Shown: positions 32,427-45,319 of the stretch, one piece after another
How the letters are laid out: every line of letters begins with the position of its first letter
Numbering within the stretch: position 1 is the stretch's first letter
Assembly (NCBI GenBank): GCA_038373885.1
Contig: JAWZYV010012512.1
Span: 64,501-128,500 of the forward strand
Direction of reading: 5' to 3'
Origin: Cheiracanthium punctorium
Lineage: Eukaryota; Arthropoda; Arachnida; Araneae; Cheiracanthiidae
DNA: 64,000 bases
The notes under the pieces: model-generated
What the model saw: the letters and a program-made list of their open reading frames with translations, nothing else
What the model was told of the DNA's origin: nothing
Database searches by the model: none
Translations under genes and position numbers: made by a program

Positions 32427-33540
32427 CTAAAATTATAAATAGAATGTAATTTTACAGCTACTGTACCAAAATTAATTTTTAAAAAGTTATTTAAATTTTT
32501 ATTAACATTTTATTTGTTCAGAGACAGCTAAAATTTGAAGATCAGCACCAAATTTGATACCTATGGGCTATTCACAAGACATGTTGAAGGAATTAAAAAT
32601 AAATTTATTTAAAAATGTTCACAAGGTGGCACTTTGCATAGAAAAACAATAAATTTAACAAGGGGGATTGTCCTACATCAGTTAAATCAGTTTCATCATC
32701 ACGTTACTGAACTATATTACAGTAATTTCTCATTTATGTGCAAATGCAAGGAGCAGCGAGAAAAATGCACATAAACAACAAAAAGGAGTTTAAAAGTAAA
32801 TTATTGGTGCATTAAAATACATTGTATTGTTAATTGATACAATATATGTATTATTGTGAAAGTCTGAAAGCTGGAGAACGTGGACTTTTACCAGTGAATG
32901 TCAACATTCATATCATAGCATGGTGTTCCAATTAATTTTTAAGAAAATGTTACCCATTCCACCTTGGTCAATTTATCTTCCTATGATGGAAGTCTTTGTG
33001 AAACACCCTGAAGCATCCAGACTTTGAGAAGGCCAAAACTCAAAGATAGAAAATCTTCACACCCCCCCCCCTCTTCTTTTGGATATTATCTCATAGGGAT
33101 GGAGGGGCTTGTGCCTGTTGTGATGATAGTCTTGAAATTTTTGGAAAACTAATTTCGGAGCTTTACAGTGTAGAAGGGGATAATTTTACCACCTGACATT
33201 TTTTTTTTTTTTTTTTTTTTTAAGTAGCCCAAAAATCCGATTAATGATTTTCTACTAAGCAGTGTTAAAATTCTTGATTGCTTCAATTTTAAATTCTTGT
33301 TTTAATAGTTCTAAATAATGTCATGGATATTTTAAATTTTGTTAAAGCTAATGTAAAATTTTTTTAAGCCGTCTTGTCCCTGTGGAGTTCAGTGACACCC
33401 CCTCCTAAATTATTTTGATTTAATAATTTTAACTGTTAATAAAGATAGAGGAAAAGAAAACATTTTTCAACATCCCTCTAATTTGTCCACCTAATAAGCA
33501 GGTTGTAACACTCTGGCCCACATTAATGTTTATGGACTAA
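32427..33540. other. Intron DNA, no gene recognised
   Basis: AT-rich. A C run at 33061-33070 and a T run at 33198-33222. Nothing else supportable. Confidence 0.5.
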
Positions 33541-33705
33541 CAGGCGTAACTGGGTAGATGCTAGGGAGGGCTCAGCCTACCCAAGGAAAATTTTTGCCCA
33601 CTCTAAAAAAGATTCGATTTTCTACTACAAGAATAGCAGACGAAGCACCTAAGTTGGGCTAAAGCCCATCCTAGGAGTATCCAAAAAGCCTACCCAGTTA
33701 CACTG
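33541..33705. mobile_element. Miniature hAT-type element
   Basis: A 165-bp palindromic unit. Left CAGGCGTAACTGGGTAG; right, reversed, CAGTGTAACTGGGTAGG, with matching GGGCTNAGCC-like subterminal sequence. Non-coding. No clear target duplication. Confidence 0.6.
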
Positions 33706-33962
33706 ATGGCATGCACACACAAGCTGGTGCACGTAAAATCCGTCGTGGCTCCAATGTCCTATAGGTTTAATGTTACCTCTGGGGGTGCCAATTTCAGAGG
33801 TTTGGGAGCTCCTCTGGAATTGGTTCAAAATTAGGGGACCCCATGCTAAGATGGTCTTCCTCTCACTGGGGCACTTTGTAATGGAGGCCACACCCTTCAC
33901 CATCCCTTGTGGAGGATCTGGCATCTCCGTGGTTACCAAAGGGCTTTAAAAATAATAATAAC
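33706..33962 (+). repeat. Possible SINE ending in an AAT repeat
   Basis: A GC-richer block of about 250 bp (GCTGGTGCACGTAAAATCC, CCACACCCTTCACCATCCC) ends in AAAAATAATAATAACAAC. Base composition and the simple-repeat tail suggest a SINE. A box-B-like GGTTCAAAATT is at 33822-33832. The A box is not clear, so the call is tentative. Confidence 0.3.
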
Positions 33963-35029
33963 AACATGCATAATATTTTTAGCATATATATTTTCATTTG
34001 AATCTCAACCTACAGGGATGCTAACCACTCCAATATTTTGGCATATTAATCTTGATTTCTCCCATCTCTTGTTAAGAAAGAGATGAAAGAAATGGCATAG
34101 TTTGCTCTTTATTCCCCCCCCCCCATATCCTAAAATTAGCAGATAGCAATGCTTGTATATATTACAAATGAAAAAAGTGTAACTGAACTATCAGTCAAAA
34201 TCATTATGATTTTTTATGAACTTATTACCCAGCGAAAATTTCTATACCAAACCAAAGAGGGACTATATAATTTGCGTAGTTCTTAAAAGAGCCTTGGGCG
34301 GAGGAAATATAAGAAGAGATCGTAGAAGGTTTTTTGATTGGGAACATGGGCTTCTCAAACACTATTGTACATCAGTCATTAAGAAAAATTGTTTTACCAT
34401 CCTCAAGTATGTGTATGTTGGAGGTGGGAGAATTGCAAAGTGATTTTAGCCTTCTGCCACTTTTACTTTTTTAAAAAGTTAAGAGTGTTTTTTTAGCAAA
34501 ATTCATAAAAAATTTCATAAATCCCCTCCCTCCCCCTCCCCTAAGCCAAAATATTGGAGAGGACGTGTCCCTTGGTCTCTATAGGTTGTGAGGCTTATGA
34601 TTAGTCCATGCTGTAACTTTTTGGAACAGAAAATTCACAAACTGCTGTCTCCAAACTTTACGAAATTGAATACAACTAAACACTTTTTGTAAACAGTAAA
34701 TTTTTTCAAAATAGTAACCAGTTCACATGTTACACTCAGAAATTTTTCTATATTCTAAGTTGAAATTACTTTTTACAAAAATCTGATGTGTCCAACACAT
34801 GACTTCCTTGCACGTCCATTAGATCAAAAATATTTTCGACGCACTTCCTCTAAACTTATTTGTTTGAAAGAGATAAAATATCAATAATAGTAAGGTTTAG
34901 CGATTTCTAGACAAATATTTCGATATCGCCAAGCTGAGTTCAATTTGAAATATTTCCTTCTGACACTTTATTTGGCGATATTTCACCAAAAGCCGACAAA
35001 CTTGAGATAGTCTGCGAGATTTTGGGGAT
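33963..35029. other. Intron DNA, no gene recognised
   Basis: A C run at 34115-34124. The 75-codon frame at 34216-34443 has no recognisable motif and is not called as a gene. Confidence 0.45.
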
Positions 35030-36294
35030 AGCCTAAGTAGTCATTGACCACAGACTTTCAATGAATTGAATGCATCCATACACCTCAATGTATTAAAAGT
35101 CATTTGGCTCACCCTGTAAATAAATTCTCAGTCGATTACTGTCAAAAAAGATATGGAAAACAGTTAGATATTACAATAGTTCTAAATACAAAGGTTCAAA
35201 AATCTACGGGTTAAAGTTTTAGTGTTATACAAAATACGAAATAATTTTTGGCGCCAAATTTGGCGATATTTCGGAGAAACTCGTCAATGTCGACGAAATT
35301 TGGCGAGATTTTAAGCATGAACCAAACAATGACAGATTATTGCCAAATTTGGCGATATTTCGCCAAAACTCGCCAAGAACGATGACAAATGGCGATACTT
35401 TGGGCATGGACCAAATGACTGACTATCACCAAATTTGGCGATATTTCGCCAAAACTCGCCAAGGTCGAGGACAGACGGCGAGTTTTTGGGCATGCACCAA
35501 ACAATGACTGTCTACAGTTGTATTATATTGAAGATGTCCATAGACATTAAAGTACTAAAATTCTTTTCGGTGGTCCTGTATATAAACTCTCCAGTAGATT
35601 GGAACCAAAAATCGAGATACACAACTAGATGTTACAACATTCTTATATATGAAATTTCATAATAGTTTTTGAGATTTGAGAGTTAAATATGCACACACGT
35701 ACACCAAAAGTCGCCAAGCTTGGCGACTTTTGGCATAGTTCTTGAGGGAGGCACGTGACCCTGGTCGGACCATTACCTAACTTATGTTGTAGGACGGTAT
35801 TGTGCTTGAAATGGATGAATGCCCCTAAAATTGCCATTGACCGTAATGTATTGGAAATCTTTTGAGTGTTCCTGTAGCAGAACTACAAATGATAAAGACA
35901 CTTTTTTTAATGGAGAAATTCATTTTCTAACTCTTTACAGCATACATCACTTCTGAGTCGTTTGAAATAGCCCAATACCTCTAAAAAACGCTTTGATGAA
36001 TTTCGGCCCATTGAGCGTAATGTATTTCGAATGTTTTGGGCAGTCCTGTAGATAAACTATCCAGTCGAATGGAACCGAAAGGAGAGGTGCACAACTAGAT
36101 GTTACAACTATCCAAAATATGAAGTTTCGACATTCTACGCCTAATAGCTTTTGAGTTAGGCGAGTTTAATGAATTTCGGCCCATAGAGCGTAATGTATTT
36201 CGAATCTTTTGGGCGGTCCTGTACATAAACTATCCATTCGATTGCCACCAAAAGGGGAGGTGCACAACTAGATCATAGAACAATCCTAAATATC
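35030..36294. repeat. Diverged tandem-repeat element, left part
   Basis: Repeated units share the order GTAATGTATT, TTTTGGGCGGTCCTGTA, ATAAACTATCCAGTCGATTGGAACC, GGTGCACAACTAGATGTTACAAC and ATTCTACG..TAATAGTTTTTGAG. Clear copies start near 35045, 35530, 36000 and 36175. The array is cut at 36294 by a hAT-type element, and its sequence resumes at 43619 exactly where the unit should continue (AAATATCAAATCTCAACATTCTACG). Confidence 0.75.
35256..35516. repeat. 86-89 bp tandem repeat, three copies
   Basis: Copies at 35256-35344, 35345-35430 and 35431-35516, each starting AAATTTGGCGATATTTCG and ending near CAATGACTG/GATTAT. Copies 2 and 3 contain the perfect palindrome GGCGATATTTCGCC-like core with CGCCAAAACTCGCCAAG. 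It is nested in the larger repeat array. Confidence 0.85.
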
Positions 36295-38740
36295 CACGGG
36301 CGCCGACTTGTAAAAATTATTGGGGGGGCTCGTATCCTTACGGAGGTGGACGGGGGGACACAAAATCCTTCTCTCCGTCAGTATAATTAAGGGGTTCAGA
36401 AACTTTAGAATTGAGATTTCAAAATGTGCTTTTTTAACATAACACTTTCATGAAAATAAAAGGAATTCCATTTAATAAATTTTTCAAAAATTTTTTTAAC
36501 TCATTTTTTAAATTAAGTATTTGAACTCAAGATCTCGAATCAGTCTTCAGTACACATATGGAAAAAGCAAATCTCCCTTCTGAAAGAACAACTGAATTTT
36601 AATTAAGTTAATAACAGCAAAACAAGTAAAATCTTTTTCGAAATGTATTTAATGATAATTTCATAGGAAAGAAAATGCATGCAGTCAAATGTGGAAAACT
36701 GTTCTGCAAAACATTACTCCAGCTAATAGTTCAAAATACCCTAGAAGTACAAACGAGACGAAATACTAAAATCTGGATTATTTTATTTACTTGCAAACAT
36801 TCATCAGAGATAATTTTTACTAATATAAAATAGTATTTTTTATTTTACTACATGATGAAATACCCATAAATTGAATCGACTTTAATTAAATGTCGCACTA
36901 CTTTAAGACAGAAAAACTGATCACATTTAAATTACATTTTTGACAACTTTTTACAGATTACATTTAAAATTATTTAAAAAAAAACATAAACAAAGAAGTA
37001 ATAAATACCTCCTTTCCATGTATTAAAACAAATCAAACAAATATACAAACCATCATACAAAGTTACAAGTCCTCTCTTCGACACATACATTTTAAACGGA
37101 TTTCCGTGATTTGAATTGTAAAAACAAATAGGGATCGACCGATACCACATTTTCACCGATGACCGATACCGATACTTTACCTATAAATTCATTTTCAGAA
37201 ATAGCCGATACCGATACTTTTAAGTTATGGTATCGGCCGATACCGATACTTAACCGATACCGATACTTTACATAATTTAATGTCATTTAAACCTACATCT
37301 GTTGGGCAGGTTTTGTAACGAGAGTGTAGTTCTTGTTAAAATGAATAACAGCATGATGAAATTTGATCCCAGTAGAAAGCATTAAAAAGAAAAAGCAGTG
37401 GATACATTGAAGTATGAATTTACAGTAGTTCTAGTCTTTCTTTTCTATTCAATCATGCCGAGGAATGGCCGAATTTATAAAGAACTGGGCACTGGGAAGC
37501 GTCTAAGTGTGCAGGTTCGGAATTCTTTCTCCTCGCGTGGCTGTCGATCTAGTGGTCTAGAGTTTTGGGCGATTTTCTCCAGATGTTACGTGAATATGCG
37601 TTAGACTCCCTTAAAAAGTCCTCCGCCCAAGCCCTCCCCCTATAGGTAGATGTCCCTCATTTAGGCTTGACAGAACACAAACACGGGGGGATTTAAGGGG
37701 ATATATTAATAAGATATAATCCATTTCCAGTGCCGACTGGTGCAAATATTTAAATCAATTTTTCTCAACCTCTATTTTGTCGCCTAATTGTTGCTATGAG
37801 CCAGATAAAAGGTTTCCATATTAGCAGTGCCGTAAACATGGGGAGGAATGGCGGGGCGAATGCCCGGGGCCCCAGACGTAGGGGGCCTCAAAATCCATAC
37901 AGCTATTTTCCCCCCAACTTCTTGTTTTGTTTTTTGTATCTTTTATAACTTTTAAAATTTGCGCATATAATATTCTAAATGGATCACCTAGCACTGTTTA
38001 AGCAGAAAACACATACACACAAAAAAATATCTTACTGCTTACAAAACAGCTAACAGCTCACCAACACATCCGCTGTATTACAATATGTACAGCTGATGAG
38101 CTGATTTTGAAAAGTTAAATTTATATGCCAGTACTTTTAGAGTCAAAGTTCTTTAAGTAATGACCTTGTGTTCCCTTTATGTGTATTCTAGAAAAACATG
38201 ATCTGGGCCTCAAAAAGCCACTCTGAAGTAAACATCCTTTTGAGGGGGAGCCTCTTATTTCTAAAAATTATCATATCACTAGGGCTACGACAAAGATTTC
38301 TTTTACATTATGGCCTATGGGGGGAAATTCTCTAAAGTGCGCTAGCGTTTAAACGGTATATTCGATTGAGCTCAAATTGGGTATATATGTTATAAACCAC
38401 CATCTTAAGACCAGTATTGATTTTGGTGTTTATAGGGCTTATAGTTTTTCTACATTGCTACGACAAAGATTTCTTTATGGCATATGGTGAGAAATTCTTG
38501 AAAGTGCGGAAGCGTTTAAACTGTGCATTCGATTGAGCTTCAATTTGGTATCATGTTTGAACTATTTTATCGATTAAAATTTATTTAAATGCTTGGTAAT
38601 GATCTTAATCGTGAGTGTTCGGAAAGTCGAGTGGAGTCACTCCAGATTTTTTTAAAATAAAAATTTAAAGTATGTCTCTTAAGCGTGAAATCGATATCAA
38701 GAGCTAGACATTCTCCAACGATATCAAAAGCCTATATATA

Positions 38741-39700
38741 CAGTAGAATCTCCCTATAACGAAGTCTCCTTACAACGAATTTCTCCCTATAACGAAATTT
38801 TTCATGGAAACGCAACTTTAAGGCTTAAATAACACTATAAACATTCTCCATATAACGAAGAGGCTATCTTCCCATATCGAATATTTCAGATTTACCTTTG
38901 ATTTTTTTGTTAGTTTTGAAGAAAATTTTAATTTTTGAACAGACCACTTAGTGGAAGAGTAAGAGATGATAAAAATGGAGACCAGGAAAGTGAAACTGAC
39001 TCCGATAATGAAGGCACTTCACCAGCGCCCGATTATGACCAACAGGGGCACCGGGCATTGATAGATTTGGGGGCCCCCAATCTATGAAATTTGTTATATT
39101 TTTCATAAAATTTTGATATAAAAAAGAATATTTCAGAAAAAAAACATTTAAAATTGAAGGGCCTTTCAAGTCGGGGGACCTGGGCAAAGTCCCGATTTGC
39201 CCATATAATTATAAGGCCCTGCGCTTCACGATCAAAACCACATCAAACTTTAATGCTTCAACCATTCAAAACCATTAAAAAGAGGTTTCCAAATGGAATA
39301 AAATGTGCCTCACTCTATTTTCAGCGTACTTTTAAAATGTGAATATTTTAATGAAAATTTAAAATCACAGAATGTAATACAATGTAAAATAACGGAATTT
39401 TGAAGTAAAATAAACGTAAGTGCATTACATATTTTGTTTTCTAAATTCGTGGATTGTCTTTACTTTTGAACATTTCATTTATACAATGAAAAATAAGAAA
39501 CCGTAAGTTTAACAAATTTATAATAAATACCAATTTATTTTTAATTGAAAGTCATAATGTAATACTTTTAAACATCGAATTAAGTTTGTAATATTTGCTG
39601 AAATAACTGCAAAAATCTCTAATCTCTGTACAACAAAATTTTCTCTATAGTGAATTTCTTAACTGGAACCGAACGAGTTCGTTATAGGGAGATTCAATTG
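38741..39700. mobile_element. pogo/Tigger-like element
   Basis: Left end CAGTAGAATCTCCCTATAACGA; right end, reversed, CAATTGAATCTCCCTATAACGA, a form typical of pogo/Tigger elements. The left flank is TATATA; a TA duplication at the right is not clean. An acidic open stretch near 38945-39020 (GDQESETDSDNEGTSPAP) may be the C-terminal tail of a transposase. A second G/C-rich palindromic insertion (about 39040-39225, GGGGCCC-type ends) interrupts it. Confidence 0.65.
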
Positions 39701-39828
39701 TGTGTATACATATATATATATATATGAATGAACTCTTTTTCGAGTTAACACAGTGAGAAAATAAACGTTTATAAAACTGAAGTAAAATTATAGCCTACCT
39801 CTCGACATTTGTTTTTTTTTTTTTGCAA

Positions 39829-39966
39829 TCCTTGCAGGTAGCGAGCGTATTTAGTGTTGGGCACCAATTCAAAATAATTTAGAAGAATAGACGATTGTCC
39901 TGTTAAACTGTCATCTAACGATTCTTCGTCCATAATTTCGACCACACTTGGTGATACGACATCCAT
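39829..39966 (-). pseudogene. BED-finger start of a hAT transposase
   Basis: Minus-strand frame from ATG 39966: an acidic leader (MDVVSPSVVEIMDEESLDD), then SILLNYFELVPNTKYARYLQ. This resembles the opening of a BED zinc finger (W/L-x-Y-F-x-x-x, then Cys-x2-Cys, with the first Cys changed to Tyr here). It is cut off after LQ by an A/T run. Only the N-terminus remains; the rest of the transposase between 37129 and 39830 was not recognised. Confidence 0.45.
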
Positions 39967-40652
39967 TTAGCGATGGTTAGAATAAATGAAAAAAAAAAAA
40001 GAACACACAGTTCGAAAACACTCTCGCAAATAAATGTGCCAATGAAACGATGCCTCTCATCTCATTACCAAAATAAAGATTCTAGAAAGGTGTTGCGCCT
40101 GCGTAGTTTCTTCTGAAAAGCGAAGTATCGGTTGAAAAGTATCGGTGAAAATGGATGAAAGCAACAGAAACCGATACTTTCCCGATACTTTTAGAATCGA
40201 AAGAACCGATACCGATACCTAAAAAAATTGGAGGTATCGGTGCCGATACTATCGGTTGCCGATACTATCGGTCGATCCCTAAAAACAAATAAATAAATAA
40301 AATATACTTTTAAATTCATTCTCATAGTATTTTCACAGCAGGAAAAAAATTAATTTTTCAATAATATCATCCTTGTTAACATTTAAAAATGATTTAACAA
40401 AGAAATCCAAGTGCGAGAATATATCAAAATTCAGAGTCTACACTATTTTAGGTCTTCATAAACATTTTAATACTGAAAACTTTCATTTTACATTAAACTA
40501 AGAATACTCATATAATCTTTCAATAACATTAAAAGAAATGTTGAAAGAGATGAAAAGAAATGTTGAAATGTGGTGTTATGGGCAACTATCTGCGCGAGGG
40601 ATCTAGGCCGGGGGGGGGGGGGCTTCGTGTGGAACTTGGCATAGAAAACTCG

Positions 40653-41374
40653 ACATATAAAATCTGCATTGCACTTTAAATCACACTTCTTTTTGGAAAA
40701 CCGTTCCAGATTACCTTAACAATTATGAAAACAAATTAAACCAGCACATAAGCAATTGGCAAATCAGAGACGCTCCTGACAAAATGGACACATAGTAATC
40801 ATTTTATAAACTAAAACCATAATGAATTATGCTATTTGAAACATATTTTGATGATATTTGTGCAACAATATATGAAAATTTATTTTTATTCAGTACGGAG
40901 AAAAGTTGTATAAAATATAATCGTGCTTTAAATTTAAAAGTGGAATAACACAAAAACAGATATACAATGCCAAAATTATCACTCTGAATTATTGTAGATA
41001 TTTACAGACAATTTTAAGAATACTCAATAATATGAAAAATGGAAACAAAATGAATGAAATCTAATTGGAAATCATAGTCTACGCCATATTATTTTTAAAA
41101 CATATATAAAAACTCCACTGCACTCTAAATCACCCTTCTATTTGGAAAATTGTTCCAGATTACCTTAACAATTATCAAAACAAATTAAACTAGCACACTA
41201 GCAATTAGTAAGTCAGAGACGCTTTGGCTAAATGGATACATAGTATTCATTTTATAAACTAAAACCATAACGCATTATGTTATTTGAAATTTATTCTGAT
41301 GATATCTGTGCAACAATATACGAAAATTAATTTTTATTCAGAACGGAAAAAAGTTGTATAAAATATGATTGTGA
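40653..41374. repeat. Direct duplication, two units of about 270 bp
   Basis: 40653-40925 and 41100-41374 are collinear copies of about 85-90% identity by eye (GTTCCAGATTACCTTAACAATTAT, ATTTTATAAACTAAAACCATAA, AAGTTGTATAAAATAT), separated by about 175 bp. No coding sequence. They lie within the 7.3 kb hAT-type element. Confidence 0.8.
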
Positions 41375-43618
41375 TGACTGGGGTACGAAGGGTATTTTGT
41401 TTATAAGCCTTCTTATGATTACCATAGCCCGTTCGTGTAAACATAGTGCTAAAAGTTCTCCTTATTGAATTTGCAAAATATACATCCATCTAATGCAAGG
41501 TATCACTGAAATGTGCACATAAAAATTCAAGCTAAATAGTCAGCTTCAAACTTTCTAGCACATATTCATTCAAATTTCAATTAAGAAGTGTTCAATGCGA
41601 AAAAGTGTTTCTTGTGTACGAAGTCAATAATGAATCAGAATTATTTTCTCAGAGTTACATATACATATACTGTATAAATATACACTAAAATAGCTTTAAT
41701 AATGTTTGATTATATTTTTTTTCCTTCTAAATTTTAACGCAGGCCTCTAAAATGGTAGGAGCCCACAGGTGAAAGCCTACTCAGCCTAATGGGTAATCCG
41801 GCCCTGTTTAGGTATAGTCCCTCTTTCCCCATGAAGCCCCCTCCTTCCTCCTCTATAATTTTTATGGTTTTGTAGCAGTTACGCTAGTTTGATATTCCAT
41901 AAATAATAATTTACAAACATAGGTGCTTCATAGAGTGCTTTTACAGAAGAGGGAGGCTATTTGCAAGTGTGGGGTGGAGGTGGGGGTCGAATACGAGTAT
42001 ATGTATCACACGCCCAATTCACACATTTTTCTAAAACCATTTTTTGATTTTGATCGTTTTCTTTCATTGTGGGTTCGAGGCAACTACCCCATTCACCCTT
42101 ACGTTAATCATGCTCGCTGTGACTCCCCTTTCCTTTGCCCTCTATGGATGAATGCACATATTTACAAAACGGCTGCATATTTTTCTGCCAAGGAACAACG
42201 ACTGAGCACATAGTCAGAATATTGTGTGCATACTTTAGTGTTGTTATAAAATAAAGTAAATTAGTCAGAGACTAATGGTTTTCTAAAGAGGAATTCTCTT
42301 TCAGCAACACAATATGATATGTATGCACATGATCAAGGCCTCTCTGAATTTTGGGCCTTGTCCAAGCTCGGCTTGGGCCCTCGTTTTTTTTTCTTCCTTC
42401 TTTCTTGGCGAGATGGTTAATCTAGGCCCATGACCACTGTGACCCCCCTCTGGAACCGCCACTGGCACCATATGCAGCCAAGAGTAGCAAAATAATGAAC
42501 CGAAATTCGCCTAAAACAACGAGTCTTCTTAAAGATTTCATGGTTTTCAAATGTTCGTTTCTAAATTTTCGTATTTATGTGTAAACTAACAAAAATTTTT
42601 GAAAATCGTAGGGGGGCTGGGAGACAGCTAAGTAGTGCTCAGCCCGCGTAGCCCTCCCCCCCCACCTCTGATTACGCCCTTGATGGGGGATAGAGTTTTA
42701 TATGTAAAGAGAGAAGATAAGAGCAAGCAATTATAAAATATAATCCAGAAGTTGTGCTGCTCGAAGATTTTTATGAAATCATTTTTTATTTAGCTCTGAA
42801 CTGTAGCTAAATCAGAAACGTTAAGCGTACGATATTAATTAAGTTTTGATAAAGCGTATAAAGAAATGAATACTGTCTATATCCGAAACTGTATTAAACA
42901 TCAATTTTTCATCTATCTCACAAGGTTCTTCATGATTTAAAATCTTCAAACTTAAATTTGAGTATCAATTTTCTGCCTTGAATTGTTTTTAAGTCACATT
43001 TAAACGGTTTATTTTTAGCATCGAAACTTAATACTGCTGGGAAATGGGAATGTCACAATCGTTTGCAGTTTTGCACAATGGGAAAATCTCCCTTATGGTC
43101 AGACGTCTACAGAAGAGTCTGTATCTCACAATAGAACAAAAGTGAAAGCTTCTGCTGTACTGATTTAAAAAAGAAAGATTACATTACATGAGAACGACCC
43201 TCCTAAAAAAACGCAGTCCTCTCCCTACTAGAAAGCAATTCCATCATCAATTGTGTCACGGTGTAAAATCTGAAGGGTTCTTGTGGGGGAAAACACCCGT
43301 TTCTTTTTGCCTAGCTATCTGATGGTCATTTGTTTGTGCTTGCGCTCTTGATAAAGAAGGTTGACATCCGTGCCTTACGGCATTACAGGCGCCCAACGTA
43401 ATTCCGGAATCCCTGTGAAAGAAAAAGCGGAGTGGGATACAGAAGAAGCTAGCGATACATTCTCTATTTTTAGGATTCTTAAGTTTAACCGATTTGGAGG
43501 AAGAAATATGATTTGACACAAAAAAGTTGGAGTGAAGTTTTTGAAGGGGCTCAGCCCCCTGAATAAAAATATTGGGGGGGCTGAAGCCCCTTCAAGCCCT
43601 ATGAAGTCGGCGCCTATG

Positions 43619-43915
43619 TAAATATCAAATCTCAACATTCTACGACCAATAGTTTTTTAGATATGCGAGTTACATACATACGTACGTACGTACAGACGGC
43701 ATGGAAAAACTGGCCACAACAGATTCGCCGCTGGTCAAAATGAGTTGCAGACGCGTTAATATGATCGTGCATGCTAGCCTACGATAGGATGCATCGAAAA
43801 AAATTTTTAAATTAAATTTAGAGGTAGTCAAAATCGGTTTTTTTGTCGAAATTTGGCCCCCAAAATTTTTCGGGATCACATTACTTCCTTATACTACGTA
43901 CAAGGAAGTAAAAAA
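43619..43915. repeat. Tandem-repeat element, right part with terminal hairpin
   Basis: It resumes the unit interrupted at 36294, then a distinct end region (CGTACGTACGTACAGACGG near 43681) and a terminal hairpin TTACTTCCTT-ATACTACGTAC-AAGGAAGTAA at 43881-43911. The hairpin recalls ends of non-autonomous elements, but no CTRR motif follows, so I do not call it a Helitron. Confidence 0.6.
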
Positions 43916-43924
43916 GAGGCTAAT

Positions 43925-44434
43925 CAGGGTTTCTACAGATTTCACAGCTTTTGCTTCTCTGACATCTATCTCGCTCTTCCCTGACTTTATCTAGCATGCT
44001 TTCCCGAATTTTGTGTTTCTATTTTTAACATTACATCCTTTAATTAATAATTTTTTATATATTTTTCCCCTTTTTTACAAATAATAATAATAATAAAATT
44101 AATATATACAAGAATCCAATTTGACATCACTGGATTCTAACAAAAACCATGTTTGATAATAATTTAGGATAAAATTAAGCATATTTCAACTGTACAAGAT
44201 GTGCTCATAAAGAGCATATTTTAAAATTATTTATAAGGTTGAATGAGAAAATGAAAATAAAACAATTTCTATACTTAGGTTCAAACAGCAAATATTTTCT
44301 TGATTTTACCGCAAAATTCAATTTTTCTTGCATTTCCCTGACCTTTCTTCAATTTCTGCTAATTTCCCTGACTTTTTTCCCAAATCCCTGACCAAAACTC
44401 AATTCCCTGACTTTCCAGGTCTGTAAAAATCCTG
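43925..44434. mobile_element. Small hAT-type element
   Basis: A 510-bp unit with ends CAGGGTTTCTACAGATTT and, reversed, CAGGATTTTTACAGACCT. Several TTCCCTGACTTT-type subrepeats lie toward each end. No coding sequence. Confidence 0.6.
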
Positions 44435-45319
44435 TTAATTATGTTCCGTACGGGTGACGGAAACTTTGAAACTATAGCAGAATTTCTTTGTTATTGTAGA
44501 ACAACTTTACCAATAATATACCTCCAATTGTAATGACATCAACAATGTGAGAGACAGAAACCTTGGAATGAAACAACTCTCTCTCTCTGTCTACAAATGA
44601 TTGATTCTCAAATCAGCGGTACAAAATACTTCCTATTATTTGACTAAATGCAAATTACAGGATTTTCTTTTTTTTTTTTAAACCAGAACTAAGAAACATC
44701 CTATGCTTTTTCTAATTTTATATTTTATCGTTTATAATTTTTATTCTAAATTGTTCAGATTGTTTTTGCATTTAGTATGAGTTATTTTCTTAAAGAAATT
44801 TGATATTTTTCTTTGAAAAGTGTCACTTAATGGAAATAATTTTTATTTAATTCATTGAGTACACTTTGTATATAGACCATAATACAGAGCTGATGGCGGT
44901 TCATTCATTTTAGTTGTAGAATGCTATTTTAAAGGGAAATTTAATTATAACTGATAGTTACACATCCAGAGGAGCCAACTTTATAAAATTTTCAGGATGC
45001 TCTATGCAGACTATTTTTGTGGGGAAAGGGGAGGAAATATTGGCCTAATTTTTAATTTTTAAAAAAAATTCCTCTAATTAATGTTCTCTTAAGCCCTTAG
45101 ATCAATTTAAGCTGTTTTTGGAATTATAAAACAAGTCAGTAGCTATCGATTGTTTTCCCAATTGTACTAAAGTTCTAAAGCACCTACATAATGGCCAACA
45201 AGTAGAATTTTAAAAGATTAAAATGAAATATGGAGGATTTCCATAGTTAAAAAGTAAGGAATACCTTTTTCCTACGAAGGTGCCTTTTCAGCTCATTTTA
45301 CCAGATTCTTATATGGAAG
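44435..45319. other. Intron DNA, no gene recognised
   Basis: AT-rich sequence with no supportable feature. Confidence 0.5.

Larger units (their letters stand above)
37129..40281 (-). mobile_element. Nested hAT-type element, 3.2 kb
   Basis: Ends TAGGGATCGACCGATA at left and, reversed, TAGGGATCGACCGATA at right, followed on both sides by repeated CCGATACCGATACTT motifs. Perfect 8-bp duplication AAAACAAA at 37121-37128 and 40282-40289. A BED-finger-like N-terminus lies on the minus strand near the right end (39966). A pogo-like element (38741-39700) is nested within. Confidence 0.85.
36295..43618. mobile_element. Large hAT-type element, 7.3 kb
   Basis: Bounded by CACGGGCGCCGACTT (left) and its partner CATAGGCGCCGACTT (right, reversed), with further G/C-rich similarity inside (GGGGGGGCT). 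The flanking 8-bp duplication TAAATATC is perfect (36287-36294 and 43619-43626). Together these fit the hAT superfamily. Its length is inflated by a nested hAT-type element (37129-40281) and a direct duplication (40653-41374). No transposase of its own is recognisable. Confidence 0.8.

Noticed and set aside
34216..34443. 75-codon plus-strand frame
   Set aside because: No motif, no splice context that fits and no repeat partner. Chance length in AT-rich DNA.
43256..43638. Two overlapping 87-codon minus-strand frames
   Set aside because: They overlap the right end of the 7.3 kb hAT-type element and run through its terminal repeat. No recognised domain.
43881..43911. Terminal hairpin considered as a Helitron 3' end
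   Set aside because: No CTRR follows and no TC start is seen at the left, so the family call is not supported.
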